Shown in pieces: positions 26,018-35,103 of a stretch of 64,000 nucleotides of DNA (its first letter is position 1; each line of letters starts with the position of its first letter). This DNA comes from Nostoc sp. 'Peltigera membranacea cyanobiont' 210A. Its GTDB lineage: Bacteria; Cyanobacteriota; Cyanobacteriia; Cyanobacteriales; Nostocaceae. The stretch is taken from assembly GCF_002246015.1 (NCBI RefSeq), contig NZ_NOLJ01000001.1:783749-847748 (forward strand), in the 5' to 3' direction. The translations under genes were made by a program, and so were the position numbers. Below the pieces are notes generated by a model. That model searched no databases. It saw nothing but the letters and a program-made list of their open reading frames with translations, and was not told the DNA's origin.

Positions 26018-26771
26018 GTCAATTCTCCATAGTTTGATTGATTGGGCGGTGTTCGCACTCGTCCGTTTACTTTAGATATGTTGCTTGCGCTTAATGGCTA
26101 CATAGCAAAGGAAGCGATCGCAATTTAACTATCATACTATAACCCGATAAATTTACCGTAGTATACGCTCACCATATTTTAGACTGCTGGAACAACGGTC
26201 GATTTAGTCCAGGCAGGGGCAAGTTAAAATTCGCAACACAGATTAAAAAGCTTCTTAACGGAGGCGACAAGCAAGCTACGGATACCGGATACTGTCGGGC
26301 AACCATATTCGTAGGTGAGAGTAGGTGGTACAACTCTTACGCTTCTGTCAAGAAGGAGTCTTTTTGGAACTTACAACGATTCCACAATGGCGTCTCTGTA
26401 TTCTTTGCTACTCACAGACGTATTTATAATAATATTTTCATCTAAACTTTATAAAATCTTTTTATTTGTAACTCCAGTATTTTATTGATTGATTAATTTA
26501 TACTGTAGGATGACAAAGAAACAATTATATTTACTATAACTATAAGTATAATTTTGCCCAAAGCTGCAAAATCAATTAATACTTGTTAAAAATAAAATAA
26601 TATCTTGTATTTATTTTTTAATTTGTAAATTATACAAATAAATCCTAATTTTAGTCCACTTTCCTATTCCAAAATACTAATTTGATTTTATTATTAGCCT
26701 GTTGCTAATAATAAATTGTGAGTAGCCTTTTTACCAAGGTTAATTAAGGCTTTGAGGAGATTGAAAACTAC
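26018..26771. other. 754-base AT-rich intergenic region
   Basis: Between divergent genes. The first 80 bases hold the dioxygenase promoter region and one HIP1-like site. 26160-26400 is less AT-rich but has no sustained ORF or recognisable repeat. 26400-26771 is very AT-rich and ends with AGGAG at about 26755-26759, a good ribosome-binding site for the next gene. Confidence 0.4.
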
Positions 26772-28364
26772 ATGAAAAAGCGATTATCACAGAAATGGGC
26801 TATTTCTAAATATTGGTTACGTTTTTTAATCATCATCCTATTAGTAATAGGTGTATTTTTTCGTTTCGTCAATATTGACAAAAAAATTTATTGGGGTGAT
26901 GAAGTTTTGTCATCATTACGCATATCTGGCTATCAGCTGTCGGAAATGAAAACGCAATTAAGTAATGGTCGTTTGATTGGCATAGAAGATTTACATAAAT
27001 ACCAGCATACTAATCCTGAAAAAAATGTAATTGATACAATTAAAGGGCTTATTTTAGAAGACTCGCAGATATTGCCACTATATATCTTGATGACCCGGTT
27101 TTGGGTAGAGTGCTTTGGCAATTCTATAGCAGCGATCAGAAGTTTTTCGGCATTTATTAGTCTGCTTACCTTTCCTTGTCTTTATTGGCTATGTCAAGAA
27201 TTATTTGAGTCTTCACTAGTCGGGTGGATAGCCATCGGGTTAGTAGCCATTTCACCTATTCATATCGTGTATGCACAAGAAGCGCGAGCGTACAGTTTAG
27301 GGATAGTAGCCATCTTAATGTCGAGCGTAGCACTGCTGCGAGCCATGCGCCTTCAAACAAAAGTTAGTTGGTGCATTTATGTAGCAACATTATCAATAGG
27401 GTTTTATACTCATCTATTTTTTACCTTGGTTGCTTTTGCACAGGGAATTTATGTAGTTATAATCGAACGCTTTCGATTGAGTAAAACATCGATTTACTAC
27501 GTGCTATCATTGCTTGCGGGGTTTATAAGTTTTGTACCTTGGATTTGGATTATTATTACCAATCCTCAGCCAGAAGCAGTTACTTGGGCGAATACTAAAC
27601 AAACATTGTTTATGTCAGTTGCAAGGTGGGCTGGTATCTTTAGTCGCGCTTTTCTTGATTTAGGTATTAGTCCTAATGAACCTGGAAAACTGAAGTTTGT
27701 CTTAATTCCTTTTATTTTAATTATTTTAGCTTTAATCAGCTACTCAATTTATGTTGTGTATCGAAAAACCTCTAAAGAAGTTTGGTTATTTGTCTTAACC
27801 TTGATTGGATCTTTAGGGCTTCCTTTACTGATAACAGATTTCGTATTTCAAAAGCGATTCGCGACTAGTCGATATACACTTCCTTCAGTTTTAGGTATAC
27901 AGTTAGCTGTGGCTTACCTATTTACCACTAAGATTGCGTCTATTTCTACTAAAGCTTGGCAAAAAAAGTTTTGGTCGCTTGTAGCATTTATGGTAATTAT
28001 GGGCGAAGTTGTATCTTGTGTGGTTCACTCTCAAGCACAGATTTGGTGGAACCAAGTGCCTGATAAATACCAAGAATATCCTCAAATTGCTAATATTATT
28101 AATCAAGGAAAGAAACCGCTTTTAATTAGTGATGAGGATAATATTATTCCGCCACTACAAGTACTTAGTGAATTAATCGATCCAAAAGTGCAATTTCAAA
28201 TTGTCGGAAAAAATCAGTTACCAGAGATTACTAATGGCTTTAGTGACATATTTTTGTTCTTGTTCGAGCCGTCTGACTTTTTAAAAGCTGGAATTGAAAA
28301 AGTTTATAACTCAAAGTTACAGCAGGTAAACCAATATCTCTGGAAAATAACAAAACCTAATTAA
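26772..28364 (+). CDS. Polytopic glycosyltransferase, GT39/ArnT-like
   Basis: 530 residues with about 11-12 membrane helices. The first extracytoplasmic loop has the acidic motif WGDEVLSSLR that GT39/ArnT/GT83-type enzymes use as catalytic base, and a later loop carries YAQEARAYSLG, the second conserved motif of this superfamily. Such enzymes transfer sugars from polyprenyl-phosphate carriers to lipids or proteins on the outer face of the plasma membrane. The acceptor is unknown and there are no neighbours in the same pathway. Confidence 0.82.
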   Translation: MKKRLSQKWAISKYWLRFLIIILLVIGVFFRFVNIDKKIYWGDEVLSSLRISGYQLSEMKTQLSNGRLIGIEDLHKYQHTNPEKNVIDTIKGLILEDSQILPLYILMTRFWVECFGNSIAAIRSFSAFISLLTFPCLYWLCQELFESSLVGWIAIGLVAISPIHIVYAQEARAYSLGIVAILMSSVALLRAMRLQTKVSWCIYVATLSIGFYTHLFFTLVAFAQGIYVVIIERFRLSKTSIYYVLSLLAGFISFVPWIWIIITNPQPEAVTWANTKQTLFMSVARWAGIFSRAFLDLGISPNEPGKLKFVLIPFILIILALISYSIYVVYRKTSKEVWLFVLTLIGSLGLPLLITDFVFQKRFATSRYTLPSVLGIQLAVAYLFTTKIASISTKAWQKKFWSLVAFMVIMGEVVSCVVHSQAQIWWNQVPDKYQEYPQIANIINQGKKPLLISDEDNIIPPLQVLSELIDPKVQFQIVGKNQLPEITNGFSDIFLFLFEPSDFLKAGIEKVYNSKLQQVNQYLWKITKPN

Positions 28365-28398
28365 ACTAAGTACACGAGCATATCCAGGGGTATCGCAA

Positions 28399-28418
28399 AG
28401 ACGCGATAAATCACGTCT
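28399..28418. repeat. Palindromic repeat AGACGCGAT-AA-ATCACGTCT
   Basis: Third member of the AGACGCGAT palindrome family, with one base changed in the right arm, between two membrane-protein genes. Confidence 0.6.
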
Positions 28419-28558
28419 CTACATCAGGGTTTTGGGTTTATCTAAACTGTATTGGGTTAAAAATTAATATCAATTAGCCTGATAAGTGGCACAGTTAGAG
28501 CAAAAATATACTTTAATTAAACAAATAATTTAAGTATATACTTGTACTGCTGCCGCTT

Positions 28559-31500
28559 ATGTCATCGCCCCTTGAGCGCCCGCTAAAAATTGAAATCAGA
28601 CTACCATCTTCCCATCCTCAGTTATTAGAAGGACTGGATATATGGCTGCGTTTAGGTCTAATATCTGATGCCCAAGTCAGGCAGTTATGTCGAGAGTTTC
28701 TGGTATGTGCGGTGGTGTTGCAACCTCAAGCTGAAGCTCAAACAAAGGTAGTATTTGCAACTTCCGACCCCATGCAGCAGTTGCCCATAGCAGCTTTACA
28801 ATCTAGTAGCGGTAAACAACCACAACAAAAACCAGCTAAACCCAACTTCATCGGCACAATGTTGCAGTCCTTGGGAGCAGAACTGAGTGTCCGTTGGCTA
28901 CTTTTTCTAGGGGTTTTCCTGGTAGTCGTATCTTCTGGGGTACTGGCTGCTAGTCAATGGGCGAGGTTTCCCGCTTCTGGACAGTACGGGGTTTTATTTG
29001 CTTATACTTTGAGTTTTTGGGGATTAAGCTTTTGGGCGACTAGGCAAAATAACCTCAGATTGACGGCTCAGACATTGTTGATTGCCACTCTTTTGTTGGT
29101 GCCTGTAAATTTTTGGGCAATGGATAGCTTTAAATTGTGGCAAAATCCTGTGGATTGGATTGTAGTTGCGATCGCCTGTCCTACCCTGACTGCTATAACT
29201 GTTTTACTCTCCAAAAATCGGACTATTTTTACCAATTTACATCCTGGCAAATTACCTCTGATAAATATTCTAGGGCTGAGTTATCTGCATTGGGGTTGGC
29301 AGTTCCCAGGATTTCCTTTAATTGCTGTTTATCTGGCAACGATCGCTACAACTATCATTACCGTTTATCACAATCTTTTCCAACAGCCTCGTACTGTCAG
29401 CGACGATCGCCAGAAGGTAAGTATTAGTTTACCTGCTGCTGTAATTATTTATTCTTTAATAGTATTGTTGGTGCGGGCAATTTTTGTTACCAAGGTAGAT
29501 ATCACACTGTTGGGGTTAGCTATTGGCATTTGCGGCTGGTTGATGACTTGGTTAGCGCAGCAGAGGAGGGCAGAGGGGCAGGGGGGCAGGGGGGCAGAGG
29601 AGGTAACATTAATATTCCCCTCATCTCCCTCATCCCTCTTACTCTGGGAAAGACTCGGCGCAATTTTACTCTTCCTGGGTTGGGTGGTATCGGTAGTAAA
29701 TTATCCTTGGCAAGCAATAGCTGTCAGTGGTTTGGGTTTGTGGTTTGTGGGGAGTCGTTTGCGGCGGTACAGTTTAAAGCGAGACTTTGCAGGGGTTTTC
29801 GTCATCGGCTTAGAGACGATTTTGCTAGGTTGGCGATTAGTACCTAATAACTTACAGAAATTAGCGATCGCAACTAGTACCCAACTCACCAATTCTCAAA
29901 ATGAACCTTGGGCATTACTGGGTATCGCTTTATTTCCCTACGTAATTTTGATGGTGGCGCTTACAGATAATTTGTATCGCAGCCAAAAGCGAGAATTAGC
30001 TAAATTTGGCGAACTGCTTGCTCTGTTATTTGGAGCTTTTTTAACAACGATCGCTCTCGTAAATCCCCCATTGCGATCGCTAAATCTGCTATTTTCTACC
30101 GCCACTCTCGCATTCGTTACTCAACGCCGCTCCCCCTCATCTCTTCCCCTGGTATACCTAACTCACATTATGGGGATACTGACGTTTTGCTTTACCATTA
30201 ATTGGCTATTCCCAAGCCTGACTCAACAATGCTGGGCAAGTATTTTATTGGCTCTCATGGTTGCAGAATGGCGATTTAGCTTGCAGGAAGGACTATGGCA
30301 ACGTAGTGCATGGGATATCGGTTTAGGATTAGCCGCAGCGAGTTTTTTCCTCTTGTGGATAAATTCAGAATCATCTTGGTATGCCATCACTGATAACCGA
30401 TCTGATTGGGGAGTTTTATGGCTAGTTACGCCTTTAGCTCTCACAGGTGTTGCCAATGCCGCAATTATAGAGCGACGGATTACTAGCCGTTACTTGAGTG
30501 TCTTGGCTGTGATAATTGCCCAGCTACTAACTTTACAACTACCAGGAATCAGATTAATCGGTTTGGCTATAGGTGCTGGATTGATGTTTGCAAATACGCG
30601 CTATTTGCGAAACCAAGTATCTGCGGTAATTACAGAAGGATTTGTTTTAAGTTTTATTGGGGCGTTGCTGTGGACAGGTGTGCCTGGTTTGCCTCGCCTA
30701 GCGGTAGCAGGTTGGTTTGTTGTAGGAGCGATCGCAACTCTAAGTCTATGGTTAGCGCGGACTGTTTTAAGCCGACGCGGTAACGAATTAGCAGTTATCT
30801 ATGCAGCCGCTAGCGATAAATGGGCGATCGCTTTGTGTAGTGTTGAATTATTAAGTTTGACACTGCATTCAGTGCTGATTTACCAAGGGTTTACGACTTC
30901 AGGATTTTTGTTCTTAATTGCCACTGCAATAACCCTGGCAGCCATTGTTTATCGGAGTTGGCGCGAACCGACAAATTGGGCATTTTATGGCATTGGTTGG
31001 TGTTTGGAATTGTTGATTGCTCAGGTGCTAGGGTTGGGGGAACATTCAATTGTGAGAATTGGCTTCGCAAACATCGCCTTGGGTTTAATTACTCAACTTG
31101 TCGGCGAGTGGTGGCGGCGACGACATCAATTAGAAAGGTTTCCTAGCAGCTTGCACATTTTGCCATTAATTTATGGTGCATTTAGTGTGTTGCTGCGTTT
31201 GAATACCTTCACCGAGTGGACAGGTTTGTATTCCTTGGGTGTAGCTTTAATTATTATTGGCGTAGGGCGACGGCACGAGAGCTTCAAACCCTTGCTGTAT
31301 TTAGGAATTATTGGCGTATCAATTTCTGCTTATGAACTTTTGTTCTATCAAATGTTACAAGCTTCAGGAGGAGCATTAGGTGATGGATTAATTGCCATGT
31401 CTACCCTTGGCGCGAGTATCATGTATGCTTACCGCATTCTGTCGCCAAGGCTAGTCAGCTACTTACACCTAACTCCTCAAGAATTAAAAAGAATTGCCCA

Positions 31501-32482
31501 TATTCACTGGGTTTGGAGTAGCTGTTTATTAATGGCTGCTATTATTACACCCATTGCAGTTAACCGTTTGGTGGGATTGGGAACTGGAGTATTTTTGATT
31601 CGCTATGCCATCTTTCAGGGACGAAATTTCCGCACTTCCCCCAGTATTTTGGGAAGAATTACAATCGCCGAAATGTGGGTTTACCTTGGGTTATTAGAGG
31701 TAGCCGGCATGAGGATTTATTGGCGAGAGACAGCAGTAGGGCGATTTTGGGCTGGGCCATTAGTTCCTTGGAATGGTGCGATCGCTTGTGTGGTAGCCTA
31801 CTTTTTGTACATTCTACCTTGGGAAAATTGGGGTTGGTCTAAAAGACCTTGGCAACAAGCTGCATACATCATACCTCTGATAATTTTATGGGAAACCAGA
31901 CTGCAAACTTACCCGATTACCTTAGTACTCGCAGCTGGATTTTACATCTTTTTAGCAAAAGTCGGTGAAAACATCCGTTTCACCTATATTAGTGCGGCGT
32001 TGATTGATTGGGCACTTTACCGTTGGTTTGATTCTTTACGTCTTACTGATACTTTGTGGTATGTAACACCAATTGGGTTCTCACTGCTTTATATTGCTCA
32101 AGTCGATACCCAACTGAAGTTACCAGAGTACAAAATATCTCGTCATTTTCTGAGAGTGGTAGGTAGTGGTTTAATTTGTGGATGGGCAATTTTATTTCAT
32201 CAAAACGCAGCTTGGATACCGGGAATTTTTAGTCTCATCGCCATTTTTGCCGGATTAGCTTTACGAGTGCGCGCTTTTCTCTACATTGGTACAGCCACTT
32301 TTTTAATTACGACAATCTATCAATCAGTAATTTTCAGCTTACAGTACTCCTTTTTAAAATGGATTATTGGCTTGCTAGTTGGCATTTTACTGATTTACAT
32401 CGCCGCCAACTTTGAAACCCGTCGCGCTCAAATAACTTCCTTAATTCGTAGCGCCATTGATGAATTTCAATCATGGGAATAG
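28559..32482 (+). CDS. Very large polytopic membrane protein, unknown function
   Basis: 1307 residues. A soluble N-terminal 100 residues is followed by roughly 30 or more predicted membrane helices, and a short cytoplasmic tail (NFETRRAQITSLIRSAIDEF). It resembles the large DUF2157-like membrane proteins of cyanobacteria, but I cannot name a function. At residues about 337-355 the hydrophobic pattern is broken by QQRRAEGQGGRGAEEVT, encoded by a G-rich minisatellite of GGGCAGAG units (29560-29610), an in-frame insertion between helices. A remnant copy of parts of its 3' end lies downstream at 33431-33510, beyond a toxin-antitoxin pair. Confidence 0.8.
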   Translation: MSSPLERPLKIEIRLPSSHPQLLEGLDIWLRLGLISDAQVRQLCREFLVCAVVLQPQAEAQTKVVFATSDPMQQLPIAALQSSSGKQPQQKPAKPNFIGTMLQSLGAELSVRWLLFLGVFLVVVSSGVLAASQWARFPASGQYGVLFAYTLSFWGLSFWATRQNNLRLTAQTLLIATLLLVPVNFWAMDSFKLWQNPVDWIVVAIACPTLTAITVLLSKNRTIFTNLHPGKLPLINILGLSYLHWGWQFPGFPLIAVYLATIATTIITVYHNLFQQPRTVSDDRQKVSISLPAAVIIYSLIVLLVRAIFVTKVDITLLGLAIGICGWLMTWLAQQRRAEGQGGRGAEEVTLIFPSSPSSLLLWERLGAILLFLGWVVSVVNYPWQAIAVSGLGLWFVGSRLRRYSLKRDFAGVFVIGLETILLGWRLVPNNLQKLAIATSTQLTNSQNEPWALLGIALFPYVILMVALTDNLYRSQKRELAKFGELLALLFGAFLTTIALVNPPLRSLNLLFSTATLAFVTQRRSPSSLPLVYLTHIMGILTFCFTINWLFPSLTQQCWASILLALMVAEWRFSLQEGLWQRSAWDIGLGLAAASFFLLWINSESSWYAITDNRSDWGVLWLVTPLALTGVANAAIIERRITSRYLSVLAVIIAQLLTLQLPGIRLIGLAIGAGLMFANTRYLRNQVSAVITEGFVLSFIGALLWTGVPGLPRLAVAGWFVVGAIATLSLWLARTVLSRRGNELAVIYAAASDKWAIALCSVELLSLTLHSVLIYQGFTTSGFLFLIATAITLAAIVYRSWREPTNWAFYGIGWCLELLIAQVLGLGEHSIVRIGFANIALGLITQLVGEWWRRRHQLERFPSSLHILPLIYGAFSVLLRLNTFTEWTGLYSLGVALIIIGVGRRHESFKPLLYLGIIGVSISAYELLFYQMLQASGGALGDGLIAMSTLGASIMYAYRILSPRLVSYLHLTPQELKRIAHIHWVWSSCLLMAAIITPIAVNRLVGLGTGVFLIRYAIFQGRNFRTSPSILGRITIAEMWVYLGLLEVAGMRIYWRETAVGRFWAGPLVPWNGAIACVVAYFLYILPWENWGWSKRPWQQAAYIIPLIILWETRLQTYPITLVLAAGFYIFLAKVGENIRFTYISAALIDWALYRWFDSLRLTDTLWYVTPIGFSLLYIAQVDTQLKLPEYKISRHFLRVVGSGLICGWAILFHQNAAWIPGIFSLIAIFAGLALRVRAFLYIGTATFLITTIYQSVIFSLQYSFLKWIIGLLVGILLIYIAANFETRRAQITSLIRSAIDEFQSWE

Positions 32483-32600
32483 GTAAGCTAAGGATTAAAC
32501 TAATTAAACAGGCGATCGCCTAAATTCAAGATACTTGTAAAATTAAGCAAGAGCGATGGCTTTGCCAAAGCTTTAAGCTAACGCATAGAAGTACAAAATA

Positions 32601-32837
32601 ATGACACGGATTCCATTAACAGAAGCTCAACTTCGTTTACCCGAACTGATTGCAAATCTCCAACCCGGTGAAGAAGTGCAGATTTTTTCCGGCAATCGCA
32701 CCGTTGCCAGATTGATTGGCGAATTCCAACCACCCCGGAAGCCTCGCCAGCCCGGTACTGCAATTGGAACCCTAACCATTGTGTCCGAAGATGAAACCCA
32801 CTTGGAAGACTTTAACGACTACGGGACTTCCAAATAA
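32601..32837 (+). CDS. Phd/YefM-type antitoxin
   Basis: 78 residues. TEAQLRLPELIANLQPGEEV and RTVARLIGEFQP match the short prevent-host-death antitoxins that pair with PIN-domain toxins. The last four codons (Gly-Thr-Ser-Lys) and the stop come from the left end of a MITE-like element, so the natural C-terminus was probably replaced. It would bind operator DNA with its N-terminal domain and neutralise the PIN toxin with its C-terminal part. The partner downstream is nonsense-mutated. Confidence 0.8.
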   Translation: MTRIPLTEAQLRLPELIANLQPGEEVQIFSGNRTVARLIGEFQPPRKPRQPGTAIGTLTIVSEDETHLEDFNDYGTSK

Positions 32838-32947
32838 AAAAATACTCAAAAAACTGACGAAAAAACTCTCTCCTCCTCATTTCTCTGTGTTCTCTGTGTC
32901 TCTGTGGTTCGTTTATTTGGGTAATTTATTTCTTGGAAGTCCCTACA
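32820..32947. mobile_element. MITE-like element between antitoxin and toxin, copy 2
   Basis: The left end GGGACTTCCAAATAAA at 32823 and the right end ATTTATTTCTTGGAAGTCCC at 32924-32943 are inverted copies and match the ends of the element at 6363-6492. The flanking trinucleotide TAC occurs on both sides (32819-32821 is approximate). Two genes of this family normally touch or overlap; here they are 114 bases apart because of the element. Confidence 0.6.
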
Positions 32948-32951
32948 TACC

Positions 32952-33338
32952 ATGAAATTTCTGCTCGATACTCAAGCATTTCTCTGGTTTGTACTCAACG
33001 ATCGCGCCCTTAGTCAAGTTGCCTGTGATTTGATTGTCGATCCCCTCAATGACATCTTGCTCAGTCCTGCTTCCTATTGGGAAATTGCCATCAAAGTTAG
33101 TATTGGTAAGTATCAAATTCCTGAAAATTTTGAAACATGGATGGAGCATTAAATCCAAGTTAACGAATTTGAAATATTACCAATTAAAGTTGCTCATGCA
33201 GCCGCAATCGTGACTCTGCCATTCCATCATAAAGATCCCTTTGATCGGCTTTTGCTTGCTCAAGCACTCACAGAAAAGATCCCGATCGTTAGTGTAGATA
33301 GAGTATTAGACAATTATGCAATTACTCGTGATTGGTAA
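32952..33338 (+). pseudogene. PIN-domain toxin (VapC-like) with one in-frame stop
   Basis: Reading 129 codons from 32952 to the TAA at 33336-33338 gives a full PIN protein except for a TAA at codon 67 (33150-33152). Before the stop: MKFLLDTQAFLWF with catalytic Asp6 and SYWEIAIK with Glu44. After it: HHKDPFDRLLLAQA with the Asp98 acidic residue, and IVSVDRVLDNY with Asp116. All four acidic positions of an active PIN nuclease are thus encoded but split by the stop. No frameshift is needed. The first 66 residues alone cannot form an active site. Confidence 0.85.
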
Positions 33339-33430
33339 GTACGATAACCTGCCGTCAACCGCAGTGCAATCGCTCATCACCGTAAGTTGAGTTGACGTAA
33401 GTAAACCCAACATTCATTAGCTCAAATAAA

Positions 33431-33510
33431 GTGCGATCGCTTGTGTGGTAGTGTACTTTCTGTACATTAATTTGTAGCGCCATAGATGAATTTTAATCAT
33501 GGCAATAGAG
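33431..33510 (+). pseudogene. Degenerate second copy of the large membrane-protein gene 3' end
   Basis: 33431-33468 matches 31776-31813 at 35 of 38 positions. Immediately after, 33469-33508 matches 32443-32482 (the gene's last codons) at about 36 of 40. Between those two parts, about 630 bases of the original are missing. The toxin-antitoxin pair therefore lies between the intact gene end and this remnant, as with the kinase at 10318-10565. Confidence 0.75.
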
Positions 33511-33747
33511 CTAGGTATTAAGCCGATCGCCAATATCTCTAAGTTCCCTAACTAGAGTCCCGATTGTAGCTATACCGACGTTTATAATCGCGTTTGAAAT
33601 AACTTCTCCTAATCTGATTAAGCCACTTAAAATATCAATAAAATTCTGGGTTTCTTGAATTTTTGTAGAGTGTAAGTTGGGTTGAGGAACGAAACCCAAC
33701 ATTTTTAGAACTTTGTTGGGTTTCAAGTCTCCAACAGAATCCCACAT
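33511..33747 (-). CDS. Doubtful 78-residue ORF
   Basis: An amphipathic 45-residue helix-like stretch (FIDILSGLIRLGEVISNAII) follows an N-terminal part encoded by the palindromic repeat GTTGGGTTGAGGAACGAAAC at 33674-33705. There is no clear ribosome-binding site. It may be a gene fragment. I do not recognise a family. Confidence 0.2.
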   Translation of the reverse strand: MWDSVGDLKPNKVLKMLGFVPQPNLHSTKIQETQNFIDILSGLIRLGEVISNAIINVGIATIGTLVRELRDIGDRLNT

Positions 33748-34098
33748 TTAGTATCCATCAAAAAATATTGCTCCAGGGTTGACGTTTCGGTGTTTCGCGC
33801 AGTCTGTAGCAGCTTCCGTCTTCCCTGTAAGAACTTCCGGCTTGACATTTCGGTGTTTCGCGCAGTCTGTAGTAGCTTCCGTCTTCCCTGTAAGAACTTC
33901 CGGTTTGACATTTCGGTGTTTTGCGCACTCTGTAGCAACTTCCGCCTTGACGTTTCGGTATTTTGCGCAGCCTGTAGAAACTTCCGTCTTCCCTGTAAGA
34001 ACTTCTGCTTTTGCTGTAGCAACTTCTGCTTTAACTTTACTGAGTCTTGAGTGAGAAAAAAGTAAGAGCGGGTTTACTAGACTTCTTGCATGAATCAA
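33748..34098 (-). CDS. Tandem-repeat ORF, coding status uncertain
   Basis: 116 codons, two thirds of them from the 21/63-bp tandem repeat at 33779-34035. The repeated protein unit is VKPEVLTGKTEATTDCAKHR or a variant. Because 21 and 63 are multiples of three, other frames on both strands stay open as well, so an open frame is weak evidence. The non-repeat start (MIHARSLVNPLLLFSHSR) has no obvious ribosome-binding site. Confidence 0.25.
   Translation of the reverse strand: MIHARSLVNPLLLFSHSRLSKVKAEVATAKAEVLTGKTEVSTGCAKYRNVKAEVATECAKHRNVKPEVLTGKTEATTDCAKHRNVKPEVLTGKTEAATDCAKHRNVNPGAIFFDGY
33779..34035. repeat. 63-bp tandem repeat built of 21-bp subunits
   Basis: Units begin TTGACGTTTCGG or TTGACATTTCGG at 33779, 33842, 33905 and 33947. 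The first two are 63 bases long; the third is 42 because one 21-base subunit is missing. Subunits of the type CTGTAGCAACTTCCGTCTT recur every 21 bases, and the last copies decay towards 34035. It is not a CRISPR: there are no unique spacers. Confidence 0.85.
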
Positions 34099-34302
34099 AA
34101 ACCCTCACCCTAAATCCCTCTCCCAAAATTGGGCTATGGTGTACACACATCACTACCAGTCATTGAATTACCCCTCCCGAACCCTTCCCGTATGTATTGG
34201 GGAGAGAACTAGATTTCCGATTTCCCCCCTTTATAGAACCCATTTGAGATCTATACAGGAGGGCAATCGAATTTGGCTGAACTACAAGCTAAGTTACAAA
34301 TT

Positions 34303-34647
34303 TTATAGATTGATCGTCAGGATTTTTTTCTTGCTTTTTTTGTCGCTCAACACGACTGTATTGTAGGGTAATGTATCCGTTCCCAGCGGAATTGGCAGCC
34401 TAAAACTGGGGCTTTTATGATCGAGTTCGCCTAAATCAATGCTTTTCGTTATATTGCCATCTGTTGCCAGATAAGCGGTAAGTTCGCCTTTATAATCTTC
34501 AATTAAAAAGTCTTTAAAGAAAACGACTTCCCCACCCTCAGGATCTATACCAAGGATGACCGTACCGCTGAAAGTTGCGCCTTTTCGTTCTTCATCAACC
34601 GTTGCCATTGTGATTTCCGAGGGGTCTTGACCGGACATATTTGCCAT
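34303..34647 (-). CDS. Small beta-sandwich-like protein, possibly DM13-like
   Basis: 114 residues, no signal peptide. ATFSGTVILGIDPEGGEVVF, FKDFLIEDYKGELTAYLA, KSIDLGELDH and LPYNTVVLSDKKSKK give a run of beta strands whose order (hydrophobic strand, Phe-x-Asp, LDLG-L, tyrosine-x-TVV) recalls DM13 domains, but the match is weak. The gene lies inside the inverted-repeat element and could be a passenger or a displaced native gene. Confidence 0.4.
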   Translation of the reverse strand: MANMSGQDPSEITMATVDEERKGATFSGTVILGIDPEGGEVVFFKDFLIEDYKGELTAYLATDGNITKSIDLGELDHKSPSFRLPIPLGTDTLPYNTVVLSDKKSKKKILTINL

Positions 34648-34720
34648 AAACTTTTTCCTGGGCGAATTCTCAACAATTGAAAATGATTTTACAAGAGCGC
34701 TATGGGCGATCGCAAAACTC

Positions 34721-35103
34721 TCAGGACGTATTTCTGCATCGGTCTTGCAAATGTATAGCCAAGTTACTTCTGGTTATACGCCTAATTGGAAGATTGAGTA
34801 GGGATGAGTAGGGGCCCAAAGCGATCACGAAGCGTTGCTGCAAAGCAGATCGCATCGCAGAAACCTGATAGAGGGGAGACGTTGAGAAGTTTCGCCACTG
34901 CAAGGAGATGCCAAAACACCGTTGAGTAGGGCGGTAAATATGCAGGGTAAATCACACCAGTTACACCCATTCTTGAGTTGATAGAAGATACCATCTAAGA
35001 TTTGTCGCTTTGTCCACTTTGGTGGTCTGGTTTGCTTTTTCTGCGGCAATAGTGGTTCAATGATTGCCCACTCTTTGTCGGTTAAGCTGCTGGAGTACGG
35101 CAT
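34721..35103 (-). pseudogene. IS5-family transposase remnant (N-terminal part, frameshifted)
   Basis: From the ATG at 35103: MPYSSSLTDKEWAIIEPLLP, RPPKWTKRQILDGIFYQLKN and GCNWCDLP are the conserved start of IS5-group transposases. Continuation is found in another frame as YLPPYSTVFWH and in a third as QWRNFSTSP. After about 90 codons no transposase sequence remains; the DDE catalytic core is absent. It cannot be active. IS5-family enzymes are the class expected to mobilise the TNA-duplicating MITEs in this window. Confidence 0.8.

Noticed and set aside
26160-26400. Possible small gene or RNA in the less AT-rich patch
   Set aside because: No sustained frame, no hairpin of note and no recognisable family; reported only as part of the intergenic region.
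33779-34035. Possible CRISPR array
   Set aside because: The repetition is contiguous with 21 and 63-bp periods and no unique spacers; no cas genes are present.
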